Assembly: GCF_000420465.1 (NCBI RefSeq)
Contig: NZ_ATUZ01000013.1
Location: forward strand, 62,001-126,000
Reading direction: 5' to 3'
Length of the DNA: 64,000 nt
Source of the DNA: Desulfovibrio desulfuricans DSM 642
GTDB taxonomy: Bacteria; Desulfobacterota; Desulfovibrionia; Desulfovibrionales; Desulfovibrionaceae
Part shown: piece after piece, positions 53,496 to 62,913 of the stretch
How the letters are laid out: the number at the start of each line of letters is the position of its first letter
How positions within the stretch are numbered: position 1 is the first letter of the stretch
Program-made: the position numbers and the translations under genes
The notes under the pieces: model-generated
Databases searched by the model: none
What the model was told of the DNA's origin: nothing
The model's input: only the letters and a program-made list of their open reading frames with translations

Positions 53496-54374
53496 CTAGC
53501 TGGCCTCAAGAGCCAGAGCAACAGTCAGGGCCTGACGGGCCGCAACAACATCATGCACCCTGTGCCAGAACACGCCCTTGCCGCGCAGCATTGCCGTGGC
53601 CGTGGCTGTTGCCAGACCGCGCTCCTGCGGCGGCAGGCCCAGAAGCCCGCCAAAAACGGTTTTCATGGACAAGGCCATGAGCACGGGTCGCCCGAGCGCA
53701 AGCCAGTCTTCCGGATGGGCCAGCAGGGCAAGGTTGTGTTCAAGCGTCTTGCCAAAGCCGATGCCGGGGTCAAGCACAATGCGGTTTTCCGGCAGGCCCG
53801 CCCGCACCAGACGCGACATCTCGCGCTCAAAAAATTCCAGCACTTCGCGGCGCACATCCGTGTAGCGCGGATCGTGCTGCATGGTCTGCGGGCGGCCTTG
53901 ACTGTGCATCAGCACATAGCCGGGCTTGTACTGCGCAAGAACGTCCAGCAGTGCGGGATCAAAGGCGCAGGCCGAAATATCGTTGATGATGACAGCCCCC
54001 ATGTCCAGCACAGCGGCAGCCGTGGCGGCATGGTAGGTGTCAACAGAGATTACGGCTCCGGGCGCAGATTGGCGCAGCCCTGTCAGAATCGGCAGCAGAC
54101 GCTCGGTTTCCTGCTGGGGGTGCAGTTCCGCGGCTCCAGGCCGCGACGATTCCGCGCCAAGGTCAAGAATGTCTGCACCCTGGTTGCGCAGGGTCAGCGC
54201 ATGGTTGAGGCCCGATGCCGGGGCATTGTGGCGACCCCCGTCATAAAAGGAATCTGGGGTCAGATTTACAATGCCCATGACGCCAAAGGGGGAGGGCGTC
54301 TTCAACGCCCGCCCCCCAAGAATATGCCAGTCTGCGCCCCTGGAAAGAGCGGCCGGGCAAATGCTATCGGTCAT
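53496..54374 (-). CDS. folP: Dihydropteroate synthase
   Basis: The 292-residue protein joins p-aminobenzoate to dihydropterin pyrophosphate in folate synthesis. Signatures include GIVNLTPDSFYDGG, GADILDLGAESSRPGA, ISVDTYHA, IINDISA and VLDPGIGFGKT. The start overlaps the end of ftsH by 11 bases, as in the ftsH-folP pairs of many bacteria. This enzyme family is the target of sulfonamides. Confidence 0.95.
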   Translation of the reverse strand: MTDSICPAALSRGADWHILGGRALKTPSPFGVMGIVNLTPDSFYDGGRHNAPASGLNHALTLRNQGADILDLGAESSRPGAAELHPQQETERLLPILTGLRQSAPGAVISVDTYHAATAAAVLDMGAVIINDISACAFDPALLDVLAQYKPGYVLMHSQGRPQTMQHDPRYTDVRREVLEFFEREMSRLVRAGLPENRIVLDPGIGFGKTLEHNLALLAHPEDWLALGRPVLMALSMKTVFGGLLGLPPQERGLATATATAMLRGKGVFWHRVHDVVAARQALTVALALEAS

Positions 54375-56379
54375 TTTCTTTACTGTTGTTCCGGGTGTTC
54401 TCGGCTTCGGACTGTTTGGACTCCGCCTGCTCCGGTTGCTGCTCCGGCTTGTGTTCAGCCTTCTGTTCAGGGGCCTGAGCGTCCGTATCCGGCTCAATAA
54501 CAAATTCTGCACCGGATTTGGCAGCCTTGCCCCCCTTCGCGGCAGTGCTGGCGGGCACGGGTTTGCCGTTGATGTCGAGCGGGGGCAGTTCCTTGTTGTC
54601 CATGAGCAGGTCAAGATCCTCGCCAGTGATGGTTTCGCGATCAAGAAGCGCCTGGGCAACGCGGTGCAGGGCATCCAGATTTTCTTCAAGCAGCTTGCGG
54701 CAGCGGCTGTGCGCGTCTTCCACAATGCGCTTTACTTCCGAATCCACGAGCCGTGCCGTATCTTCGCTGAAGTTTTTGTTCTGAACCCATTCGCGGCCAA
54801 TAAAAACCTCTTCGCCGGTTTCACCGATGGCCAGCGTACCCACAGCTTCACTCATACCCCACTCGCAGACCATTTTGCGGGCCATGCGGGTGACGCGTTC
54901 GATGTCATTGGAGGCACCAGTGGTGATATCGTCAAAAATAATTTCTTCCGCCACGCGGCCACCCAGCAGCACCACCAGATTATTGCGCAGGAAGGTGCGC
55001 GAATAGCCGTGGCGGTCTTCTTCCGGCAGCTGCATGGTCACGCCGAGGGCGCGGCCACGCGGAATGATCGTAACCTTGTGCACGGGGTCGGAACCGGGCA
55101 GCAGGCGGGCAGCCAGGGCGTGACCGCCTTCGTGGTAGGCTGTGATGCGCTTTTCTTCCTCAGAGAGGATAAGGCTGCGGCGTTCGCGGCCCATGAGAAC
55201 CTTGTCCTTGGCATACTCGAAATCTTGCATATCCAGGCGATCCTGATTGAGCTTTGCGGCCTGAAGGGCAGCTTCGTTGACCAGGTTTTCAAGGTCAGCT
55301 CCAGAAAAGCCCGGTGTACCGCGAGCCAGCACTTCCAGATCAACATCGCCAGCAAGAGGCGTGCGTTTGGTGTGCACTTCAAGGATACGGCGGCGGCCAC
55401 GCAGGTCGGGTGTGGGCACCATCACCTGACGGTCAAAGCGGCCAGGACGCAGCAGGGCGGGGTCAAGCACATCGGGGCGGTTTGTGGCGGCAATGAGGAT
55501 AACGCCTTCATTGCTTTCAAAGCCGTCCATTTCCACAAGCAGCTGGTTCAGGGTCTGCTCGCGTTCGTCATGTCCGCCTCCAAGGCCAGCGCCACGCTGA
55601 CGGCCAACGGCGTCGATTTCGTCAATAAATATCAGACAGGGCGCGTTTTTCTTGCCCTGAACAAAAAGGTCGCGAACGCGCGAAGCGCCCACGCCCACAA
55701 ACATTTCAACAAAGTCAGAGCCGGAAATGGAAAAGAACGGCACCCCGGCCTCGCCAGCAACGGCGCGGGCCAGAAGGGTTTTACCCGTTCCGGGAGGGCC
55801 CACAAGCAGTACGCCCTTGGGGATGCGTCCGCCAAGGCGGGTAAACTTTTTGGGGTTGGAGAGAAATTCCACAACTTCCGAAAGCTCGTCCTTGGCTTCG
55901 TCAACGCCAGCCACGTCAGCAAAGGTAACGCGGGTGCTGTCCTGATTGAGCAGGCGCGCGCGCGACCGGCCAAAGCTCATGGCCTTGCCGCCGCCGCTCT
56001 GCATCTGGCGCATAAAGAAAATCCACACGCCCACCAGCAGCAGCATGGGGAACCATGAAACCAGCAGGGTCATGTACCATGGCTGTTCTTCCGGCGGTTC
56101 GGCCTTGATTTCGACCTTTTTTTCAATAAGGCGGTTTACGAGGCCGATGTCCTGCGGAGCATAGGACTGCACGGTTTTTCCGTCAGAGGTGCGCCCAATG
56201 AGGGTGTGCCCCTGAATGGTCACGGACAGGAGCTGGCCGTTGTCCACCTGACTGAGAAAATCTGAGTAGGGCACCCGCTGGGTGATCCCCTGCGGCTGCT
56301 GGAACATATTGAAAAGCATGACCATCGCCAGGACGATTATCGCCCACAGCATCAGGTTGCGACTTATCTGATTCAACAC
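54364..56379 (-). CDS. ftsH: ATP-dependent zinc metalloprotease FtsH
   Basis: The 671-residue membrane protease has two N-terminal helices flanking a small periplasmic domain, an AAA+ domain with Walker A GPPGTGKT (about 194) and [13 protein letters not shown], and a zinc site HEGGH (about 415). The C-terminal 60 residues are a Glu/Gln/Lys-rich low-complexity tail. It extracts and degrades membrane and regulatory proteins. GTG is used as start, with GGAGG very close. Confidence 0.97.
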   Translation of the reverse strand: MLNQISRNLMLWAIIVLAMVMLFNMFQQPQGITQRVPYSDFLSQVDNGQLLSVTIQGHTLIGRTSDGKTVQSYAPQDIGLVNRLIEKKVEIKAEPPEEQPWYMTLLVSWFPMLLLVGVWIFFMRQMQSGGGKAMSFGRSRARLLNQDSTRVTFADVAGVDEAKDELSEVVEFLSNPKKFTRLGGRIPKGVLLVGPPGTGKTLLARAVAGEAGVPFFSISGSDFVEMFVGVGASRVRDLFVQGKKNAPCLIFIDEIDAVGRQRGAGLGGGHDEREQTLNQLLVEMDGFESNEGVILIAATNRPDVLDPALLRPGRFDRQVMVPTPDLRGRRRILEVHTKRTPLAGDVDLEVLARGTPGFSGADLENLVNEAALQAAKLNQDRLDMQDFEYAKDKVLMGRERRSLILSEEEKRITAYHEGGHALAARLLPGSDPVHKVTIIPRGRALGVTMQLPEEDRHGYSRTFLRNNLVVLLGGRVAEEIIFDDITTGASNDIERVTRMARKMVCEWGMSEAVGTLAIGETGEEVFIGREWVQNKNFSEDTARLVDSEVKRIVEDAHSRCRKLLEENLDALHRVAQALLDRETITGEDLDLLMDNKELPPLDINGKPVPASTAAKGGKAAKSGAEFVIEPDTDAQAPEQKAEHKPEQQPEQAESKQSEAENTRNNSKENDR

Positions 56380-56679
56380 TGCCTCCGTTACGTTTTCCGC
56401 GCGCGGTGGCGCACGGCCAGGCCGGATATATGGCCAGCACAGTTAAGAAATTACTACCTGTATGCGGCTGGTGTCAAATGTTTGTGGGCATTTGCAGTTC
56501 AGGCAACAGGGTTTCGGCTGCGCTTGTCTTGTTCATAATAATGCGCAAAACACACTTGGCAATGGAGGTTTGACGTTCAGGAGTCAAAGCAGCATGTCGG
56601 GGCGTGTTGCGCATGGTCAAACTGTGCTGCGGGCTTTGCTGCTTTTGCTGTGCTGCAAAGGCCAAATAAGTTTGCCCTC
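56380..56679. other. Divergent region between ftsH and tRNA-Sec
   Basis: This 300-base stretch holds the ftsH promoter on the minus strand and precedes the tRNA promoter. I see no gene, no clear sigma-32 site and no conserved repeat. Confidence 0.45.
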
Positions 56680-56708
56680 TTGCGGGCAATGGGCTTTTGC
56701 CCTATGGT
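56680..56708 (+). promoter_or_regulatory. Sigma-70-type promoter of tRNA-Sec
   Basis: TTGCGG (56680-56685), a 17-base spacer and TATGGT (56703-56708) lie 10 bases before the mature tRNA 5' end, which is the right position for a start site just upstream of the tRNA. Confidence 0.5.
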
Positions 56709-56718
56709 GCGCCCATGC

Positions 56719-56812
56719 GGAGACGTTTCGTCACCGGTGTGGCGCCCGGTCTTCAAAACCGGTGGCAGGCCTTGCGGTCTGTGGTAGGTTCGACCCCTAT
56801 ACGTCTCCGCCA
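56719..56812 (+). tRNA. selC: tRNA-Sec (anticodon UCA)
   Basis: A 94-base tRNA including an encoded CCA. The acceptor arms GGAGACG and CGTCTCC pair, the anticodon loop CTTCAAA gives UCA between stems CCGGT and ACCGG, a long variable arm follows, and the T loop GGTTCGACCCC is canonical. The extended acceptor and long D and variable arms are typical of selenocysteine tRNA. Its presence shows that the organism can read UGA as Sec, as expected for Desulfovibrio formate dehydrogenases or NiFeSe hydrogenases. Confidence 0.96.
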
Positions 56813-56867
56813 TTCAAGCTCTATTAGCCAGGCTCATTTGGCTTGCCGTCTTTTGCAGACTGCCGTG

Positions 56868-56896
56868 TCCCCCGGTTTGACCCGGGGGATTTTTTT
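56868..56896 (+). terminator. Rho-independent terminator of tRNA-Sec
   Basis: TCCCCCGG (56868-56875) pairs with CCGGGGGA (56882-56889), followed by seven T. Confidence 0.85.
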
Positions 56897-56932
56897 GTCT
56901 TGCGGGCAGCCTGTTTTCAGCCAGTCCTGCCG

Positions 56933-58300
56933 CTATTTTTCAGATTTTTTCTTGTGGCTTGAGCGCAGGTGCAGGCGCATGGGGGCATGCGTGATGCCAA
57001 ATATTTTGCGCAACGCGCGTTCAAGATAGCGGGTATAGCTTTCAGGAACACGGGTGGCATCGCTCACAAAGCACACAAAGGTCGGCGGCGCGGTTTCCGC
57101 CTGGGTGAGGTAGAAGAACTTGGCGCGCACACGCTTGACCACCGGCGGCTGGTGCTTGTCGAGCACTTCTTCCATGGCGCGGTTGAGTTTGCCGGTAGAA
57201 ATGCGCACGCTGCATTCTTCGTGAATCTGGGTTGCCAGGGGCAGGATTTTTTTCAGACCGGTTCCCTTGAGGGCAGAAACATTCAGAATTGGCACATGCG
57301 GGCAGAAGGCCAGCATTTCGGCTATGTTCTTTTTGAGCCTGTCCAGAGAGTCGCGGGGGGCCAGATCGCACTTGTTGATAAGCACCATAAAGGGCGTTTT
57401 GCGTGTATTCAGCATGTCCATGAGGCGCTTGTCCTGCTGGCTCACGCCTTCGGCGGCGTCCAGTGTCAGCAGGGTCACGTCGGCCTTGGTACTCGACTTG
57501 ATGGCCGAGTTGACGGAATACTTTTCCAGGCTGTCGCTGATTTTGGTGCGGCGGCGAACACCCGCAGTGTCCACAAATACATAGTCGCGCCCACCGCTCG
57601 CAAAGCGCACGTCAACGCTGTCGCGCGTGGTGCCTGCCACATCGGAAACAATCATGCGGTCACTGCGGGAAATGGCGTTGATGAGCGATGATTTGCCCGC
57701 ATTGGGGCGGCCAAGCATGGCAAGCTTGAGGGTCGGCGGCGCGGGCGGCTCGGTGGAGGTTTCTTCCGGCAGCAGAGCTACCAGATCTTCCACCAGGGCG
57801 GTGATGTTGTACCCGTGCTCGGCGGAAACCGCCAGCAGCGGAAAGCCCAGGACGTGAAATTCGGCCATGAGTTCATCTTCGCGCTCCACGCCGTCAACCT
57901 TGTTGACCACGCAGATAGTGGGCAGACCCTTGCGGCGCACATGGGCCGCAAGGTGCTCGTCCAGGGGCAGCAACCCGTCGCGCGAATCCACCACAAAGGC
58001 CACGGCAGCGGCTCCGACCAGCGCCGCCTCGGTTTGCGCAAGAATGTCGCGCTCAAAGCCGCGAATGCCTTCGGGGCCTTCCACCACTGCGGAGTGGGCG
58101 TCAAGAGTGATGCCGCCCGTGTCAACGATGCCGAAAACGGGGGTGTCCTTGCGGCGCACCACGCCGTCCATACGGTCGCGGGTCACGCCGGGGCGGTCAT
58201 GGGTGATGGCCCGATTGCTGCGGATAAGCCTGTTGAACAGGGTGGATTTGCCCACATTGGGGCGACCCACCAGAATGACGCGGGGCAATGTATCTGCCAT
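56933..58300 (-). CDS. der: Ribosome assembly GTPase Der (EngA)
   Basis: The 455-residue protein has two tandem GTPase domains and a C-terminal KH-like domain. G1 motifs are GRPNVGKST and GRPNAGKSS, with DTGG and DTAG as the two G3 motifs and NKVD and NKCD as the two G4 motifs. Der helps mature the 50S subunit. The C-terminus ends in a basic tail (SSHKKKSEK). It converges on the tRNA-Sec transcript. Confidence 0.97.
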   Translation of the reverse strand: MADTLPRVILVGRPNVGKSTLFNRLIRSNRAITHDRPGVTRDRMDGVVRRKDTPVFGIVDTGGITLDAHSAVVEGPEGIRGFERDILAQTEAALVGAAAVAFVVDSRDGLLPLDEHLAAHVRRKGLPTICVVNKVDGVEREDELMAEFHVLGFPLLAVSAEHGYNITALVEDLVALLPEETSTEPPAPPTLKLAMLGRPNAGKSSLINAISRSDRMIVSDVAGTTRDSVDVRFASGGRDYVFVDTAGVRRRTKISDSLEKYSVNSAIKSSTKADVTLLTLDAAEGVSQQDKRLMDMLNTRKTPFMVLINKCDLAPRDSLDRLKKNIAEMLAFCPHVPILNVSALKGTGLKKILPLATQIHEECSVRISTGKLNRAMEEVLDKHQPPVVKRVRAKFFYLTQAETAPPTFVCFVSDATRVPESYTRYLERALRKIFGITHAPMRLHLRSSHKKKSEK

Positions 58301-58486
58301 GAGAATACCTTAGTGTACGCCTGGGATTTGCCAGGCGAGATTGCAAGCGTGAAGCGGAGTGCGCCGCCATGCGGTCATGCGCTCCGATGAAAAGAAAGCG
58401 CCCGGAGCATATGCTCTCTGAGGCTTCTGGCGTGTAGTGCCGCGCAGGCCGCGCGGCAGCCAGGACAGTTGGGTTTTGAGACTGCT

Positions 58487-59662
58487 TTACTGGCGTAAAA
58501 ATTTATTTTTAGCACTTTGTTCCGTCAAAGGGAAGACCCCGCATCCGCCCCCATGTTCCGGGGCCGTCATGGCCGCGACAGGCTCTGGCATCTGCTCAAG
58601 GGCATGCGCGCCAGGCCACGGCGGAAGACATGAAAATACGTGTCCGCAGGGCATGGTTACGCGCAGGGCATGCAGCAGCAGGCTTTCCGGCTCCAGGGCA
58701 GATTTTTCTGTCGTGCCCATGCGGGCCGGGGCCGGGAGGGCGTAGGCCCCGCGCGGCACATGGCGGCGCGGGGGCGCAGCCTGCCCGTACTTGGTGTCGC
58801 CAATCACAGGATGCCCCACGGCGGCAAGCTGTACGCGGATCTGATGCGTACGGCCTGTCAGCAGGCGCACAAGCAGCAGGCTTTGCGCCTGCTCCACCCT
58901 CAGGGGGCGAACCATGCACAGGGCCTCGCGGCTGTCGGCCTCGCCGGGAGCAGCCGGGCGCACCTTTTCGTAGCCCTGGGCTGTGTCCTTACGCAGAAAG
59001 TGGCGCAGAAGCTGCGTTTCGGCAAAGGGCCAGCGGCCCTGCACCCAGACCACATATTCCTTGGCCATCGTTCCATCGCGTATGGCGTCCTGAGCCTTGG
59101 CAAGGGCTTCGTACGAGGCAGCCACCAGCAGTACGCCCGAGGTTTCCTTGTCCAGCCTGTGCACGGGCGTGGGCTTGAAGGGCGCGCTTGCGAAGTAGGC
59201 GGCCAGCCGGGAACTGAGGCTGTCGTCATGCCCGGTGCCGGGATGCGTAGGCAGGCCTGCGGGTTTGTTAAAAGCCCACAGGTACCCGTCTGTGCCGATC
59301 ATGGGCGGCAAAGGAGGCGAGTCAACCGGCTGCGTGTCGAGAGCTGTATCCGTCAGCGGCTGGGGGGCCATTTCTGACGCGCTTTCTTCCGCCATCTTGA
59401 AGGCAAAGGGAGGAAGACGAACAATGTCGCCTGTCTGCACACGGGCAAAAGGCTTGCATCTGCTGCCGTTGATGCGCACCTGACCAGTGCGCACCCAGCG
59501 GTGGAGCAGGGTGGGGGGCAAGTTCAGCCGCCTTTGCAGGAACTGTAACAACTTTTGGCCGCTTTCGGTCTCCTGGACTATCGGCTGTTCCAGCGGCGAT
59601 TGCCTGCTGATGCCGATGCCAGAGTCCTGGGCCTGCGTAGGGGGAGGGTTATCTTCCGACAT
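58487..59662 (-). CDS. RluA-family pseudouridine synthase
   Basis: The protein has about 391 residues from the ATG at 59662; an earlier GTG at 59743 is possible and neither has a strong binding site. An S4 RNA-binding domain (LLHRWVRTGQVRINGSRCKPF) precedes the catalytic domain with HRLDKETSG (Asp about 170) and LLTGRTHQIRVQLAAVGHPVIGD. The substrate is probably 23S rRNA (RluC/RluD type) or tRNA. The C-terminal 80 residues, rich in Pro and Gly, extend past the family core. Confidence 0.92.
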   Translation of the reverse strand: MSEDNPPPTQAQDSGIGISRQSPLEQPIVQETESGQKLLQFLQRRLNLPPTLLHRWVRTGQVRINGSRCKPFARVQTGDIVRLPPFAFKMAEESASEMAPQPLTDTALDTQPVDSPPLPPMIGTDGYLWAFNKPAGLPTHPGTGHDDSLSSRLAAYFASAPFKPTPVHRLDKETSGVLLVAASYEALAKAQDAIRDGTMAKEYVVWVQGRWPFAETQLLRHFLRKDTAQGYEKVRPAAPGEADSREALCMVRPLRVEQAQSLLLVRLLTGRTHQIRVQLAAVGHPVIGDTKYGQAAPPRRHVPRGAYALPAPARMGTTEKSALEPESLLLHALRVTMPCGHVFSCLPPWPGAHALEQMPEPVAAMTAPEHGGGCGVFPLTEQSAKNKFLRQ

Positions 59663-59739
59663 GGGGATACTCTGGCGCAAAGCCAGCCTTGCGTCAAGAG
59701 CGGCGGGGGCGCGGCCTGCGCTGGCCTGCCTGTTGCGCG

Positions 59740-61104
59740 TCACAGATAGCGGCAGTCGTTCATGGAAACCTTGGCAAAGGTGTGGTTTTCAATCCAGTCC
59801 CGAACGCGCTGGCGTGTCTCGGCCCTTGTGGTCAGTTTGTTCCGCAGCATGGCCCGGTCTGCCTCCACAATGGCGTTGGCAATGCTTGTCTGCATGTTTT
59901 CTGTGCAGGCGGAACCCATTGCCAGCAAGACCGGGGGACGGTTTTGCTGGCTGTTGTGCCTTTCAAAGCGCTGCATGAGCTCGTGCAAAATTTCGGCAAC
60001 CTTCAGTCTGTCGCATCCAGGCAGTAGCACGGTGTATTCATCACCGCTCATGCGCGCCACGCAGGCTGCGGAATCCAGCCCGCCGCGCAGCAGCAGGGCC
60101 GCCTGACAAAGCACGGTATTGCCTTCTTCGTGCCCAAGGTAATCGTTAATCATTTTCAGTCCGTTGACATCGGCAACGACTATCCCCACGGGCCGAACGG
60201 CGTTTTGCTCCAGCTCCTCCACGGTCATGGTAAAAAAAGTTCGGCTGCGCAAACCTGTGAGCGGGTCGTTGCGCACCATGTCCTCAAGGTGGGCTCTGTC
60301 GGCCTGGCTTGCGCTGATGTCGGTATGCAGGCCCACCACACGTGTGGCCCTGCCGCTGGCATCGCGCTGCGTAACATTGCCGCGGCCAAGAATCCAGGCC
60401 CAGGTGTTGTCTGCCCTGCGCATGCGGTAGGTGCATTCAAAGGTGTCGCCGTGGGAGGGCGAGGCAATGATGTCTTTTTGTATGGGCACCACGTGGGCGT
60501 AGTCTTCCGGATGAATCTTCTCTTCCCAGCTGCGCAGCGTTGCCGGGAAAATCTCGGCAGAGTAGCCCAGCATTTCAATGTAGCGGGGGCTGTAGTAGAC
60601 GGTATTGGTATTGGCGTCCCAATCCCACAGTCCATCGCCGGAAGCATTGAGCGCCAGCATCAGGCGGGCGGCATCCTGCGTGGAGTGCGGCGTGGCAAGG
60701 TGCTGCATGGAAAAACGCGCGGATGGCAAAAGCTGCTGCGTCTGACGTTCCACCGCGCTGATGCAGCCAACCACACGCTCTGCCTGCCCGGCACCGTTGC
60801 GCGCAAGGGTTATAAGCTGGGTTCGCGCCATAAGACCGTTGATGGGAAAGCATATTTCCATATGCGCGCCGATGTGGCCTTCGAGAAATGTCTGCAACGA
60901 TTGGCCGAGTATCTCCCTTTTATCCTCATGGCATGCGCCAAGAAATGCCGCCATGCTGCAAGGAGCATTTGCCTCAATGCCGAGCAGCCTCCCGGCTCCA
61001 AGGCTGAAGCTGAGGAGGTCTGAGGCAACGCGCCATTCCAGCACGGCATCGGTCGTGTCCGTCTGGATAAGCGGCAGGGGGAGGCTGGGATGGGGTTCGC
61101 GCAT
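59740..61104 (-). CDS. PAS-GGDEF signalling protein
   Basis: The protein has 454 residues from the ATG at 61104 (AAGGA seven bases upstream). An N-terminal PAS-like region and a clear PAS-PAC segment (GDGLWDWDANTNTVYYSPRY to VVGLHTDIS) precede a GGDEF domain with DPLTGLRSR and DVNGLKMINDYLGH. The signature is SGDEY (about 352-356); a Ser in the first position is tolerated in some active cyclases, so activity is plausible but not certain. There are no membrane segments. Confidence 0.9.
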   Translation of the reverse strand: MREPHPSLPLPLIQTDTTDAVLEWRVASDLLSFSLGAGRLLGIEANAPCSMAAFLGACHEDKREILGQSLQTFLEGHIGAHMEICFPINGLMARTQLITLARNGAGQAERVVGCISAVERQTQQLLPSARFSMQHLATPHSTQDAARLMLALNASGDGLWDWDANTNTVYYSPRYIEMLGYSAEIFPATLRSWEEKIHPEDYAHVVPIQKDIIASPSHGDTFECTYRMRRADNTWAWILGRGNVTQRDASGRATRVVGLHTDISASQADRAHLEDMVRNDPLTGLRSRTFFTMTVEELEQNAVRPVGIVVADVNGLKMINDYLGHEEGNTVLCQAALLLRGGLDSAACVARMSGDEYTVLLPGCDRLKVAEILHELMQRFERHNSQQNRPPVLLAMGSACTENMQTSIANAIVEADRAMLRNKLTTRAETRQRVRDWIENHTFAKVSMNDCRYL

Positions 61105-61406
61105 GGCAATCCTTGGGAGGCCAAGATATGGTGCCAAAAGACAGGAATCTGACGCAGAGCATAAATTGCTGCGCGACCCTACTATTGTTCAGGAAAGAAT
61201 GCTACTGTCATTTTATATATACAAGTAGATATTGGGCGCGGAAATCATAACGGGGGGCCTGCCGGGGGCAAGCCCGTGGGCAACGCCTGCACTGCTTTAC
61301 AGACGGGCGGGGCGAGGCGGCAGGCTGGAGAATTATTTTATAGCAGATAGCTGCTGGCGTATTGTTCTAGCATTGTTGAAGATTTTCGCCAGCAAGATTG
61401 TTTTGG
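61105..61406. other. Intergenic region without a recognisable gene
   Basis: About 300 bases lie upstream of the PAS-GGDEF gene and downstream of the metal-transport ATPase gene, both on the minus strand. A plus-strand frame (61232-61504) overlaps the ATPase gene and has no support. Confidence 0.5.
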
Positions 61407-62150
61407 CTAATGCTCGTGGGGTTCGTTGCCCAGCGGGTGGGCGTGCATATGGGCGTGGGCAGAGGAGGGGGCGCAGGCGCTCAGTCGATTGTTGGCGATG
61501 GTGAGGTACTGGGTGGATGTTTGCGCCAGAAAATCCCAGTCATGGGAAATGGTTATGCGCGCCGTGTCCAGGCTGCCCAAAATGTCGATGATTCGCTGGC
61601 GGGCATCGTTATCGAGACCGTTGGTGGGTTCGTCAAGCAGCAGCGCTTCGGGCTTCATGGCCATCACTGAAGCCAGGGATACGAGCTTTTTTTCGCCGCC
61701 GGAAAGCCGATGGGTAAGGCGGTTTTCAAATCCGGCCAGGCCGAGATCGCGCAGGGTGTCCAGAGCGCAATCTCTGGCATCATCGGCTGAAAAACCGAGA
61801 TTCAGCGGGCCAAAGGCCACGTCCTCCAGCACAGTGGGGAAAAAGAGCTGGTCTTCTGCGTGTTGCAGCACAAAGCCCACCTTGCAGCGCAGATCGTAGA
61901 AATCCTTTTCGTCCTTGAGGGGGGTGCCGTGAAACAGTACCTGACCCGCCTGAGGCCGCGCCAAGCCCGTGATGCAGCGGAAAAGCGTTGTCTTGCCGCT
62001 GCCGTTGGGGCCATAGAGGCCGATGCGCTGGCCTGGATGCAGCGAAAAATCCACATCGCACAGCACGGTGCGCGGCGAGTGGCCCTGCCCGTAAGCAAAG
62101 CAGATGCCCTCAAGGCTGAAAATGGCTGCATCGTGATGGTGGTCAGACAT
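61407..62150 (-). CDS. Nickel/cobalt ECF transporter ATPase
   Basis: The 247-residue ATPase has Walker A GPNGSGKTT (47 onward), the Q-loop FVLQHAEDQLFFPTVLEDVAFGP typical of CbiO/NikO, LSGGEKK, Walker B ALLLDEPTNGLD and ISHDWDF. Both ends are His-rich (MSDHHHD; HAHMHAHPLGNEPHEH), consistent with transition-metal handling. GGAGG precedes the ATG. Its start overlaps the permease gene by 8 bases. Nickel is favoured because Desulfovibrio depends on NiFe hydrogenases, but cobalt cannot be excluded. Confidence 0.92.
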   Translation of the reverse strand: MSDHHHDAAIFSLEGICFAYGQGHSPRTVLCDVDFSLHPGQRIGLYGPNGSGKTTLFRCITGLARPQAGQVLFHGTPLKDEKDFYDLRCKVGFVLQHAEDQLFFPTVLEDVAFGPLNLGFSADDARDCALDTLRDLGLAGFENRLTHRLSGGEKKLVSLASVMAMKPEALLLDEPTNGLDNDARQRIIDILGSLDTARITISHDWDFLAQTSTQYLTIANNRLSACAPSSAHAHMHAHPLGNEPHEH

Positions 62151-62904
62151 TGAGGCCTCCCAGGCATTCAACCGCGATTATCCCCGCCATGCACAGCAGC
62201 AGGCCCAGTGCGAAAATACAGTCGCCCTTTTGGGCGTGGAATACCGTCACCGATCTGAAATGGCCGGAAAATCCCCGCAGAACCATAGCCTCGCGTACCC
62301 GCAGCGAGCGCTCGTAACTGCGCACCAGCAGCAGGCCCAGCAAGGATGCCAGGGTGCGGTAGGTATGCATGCTGGTGCGCGGGCGAAAACCGCGCAACCG
62401 TGCTGCCACCAGCAGGGTGTGCCATTCCTGGGCGATGACGTGAACGTATCTGGCTGTGAAAAGAAAGAGAAAAACGAGCTTGGGCGGGCAGCGCAGCCGC
62501 TCCAGCGCATGACCGGCGGTGGGGGCGTCCATGGTGGCGACAAGCGCCAGAAAGATGCAGGCAATGGCATTGGACTTGATGCTCACCAGCAGTGCAAGGC
62601 GCACGCCTTCGGCGCTGACTGTGAGCATTCCCCATTGCGCCAGCGGGGTTCCCGGCGTGGTCAGGGGCGTTACACACCACAGAAAAACAATGAAGATATT
62701 GATGGCGCCGAGGCGTTGCAGCAGCGCGCGGGCAGGCGGATTGGCCACCGCCAGCAGTGCCAGCCCCAGAGCAAGGGCCATGCCGCAGGCGGTCAGGCTG
62801 TGCAGCAGCGAGATGCATACCGCAAGCCCCCCTGCGAAGGCCATGCGAACGCGGGGGTCAATACGCTGTATGAGCGATGGGCGAACAAAGGGCTGGTCAA
62901 ACAC
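62143..62904 (-). CDS. Nickel/cobalt ECF transporter T component (NikQ/CbiQ)
   Basis: The 253-residue membrane protein starts with GTG. It has about five helices and the ATPase-coupling motifs AARLRGF (in LLVAARLRGFRP) and a second MVLRGF, which are the conserved A-R-G helices of ECF T components. It couples ATP hydrolysis by the adjacent ATPase to the substrate-binding NikM/CbiM. Confidence 0.93.
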   Translation of the reverse strand: MFDQPFVRPSLIQRIDPRVRMAFAGGLAVCISLLHSLTACGMALALGLALLAVANPPARALLQRLGAINIFIVFLWCVTPLTTPGTPLAQWGMLTVSAEGVRLALLVSIKSNAIACIFLALVATMDAPTAGHALERLRCPPKLVFLFLFTARYVHVIAQEWHTLLVAARLRGFRPRTSMHTYRTLASLLGLLLVRSYERSLRVREAMVLRGFSGHFRSVTVFHAQKGDCIFALGLLLCMAGIIAVECLGGLNV

Positions 62905-62913
62905 TCCCAGCCA

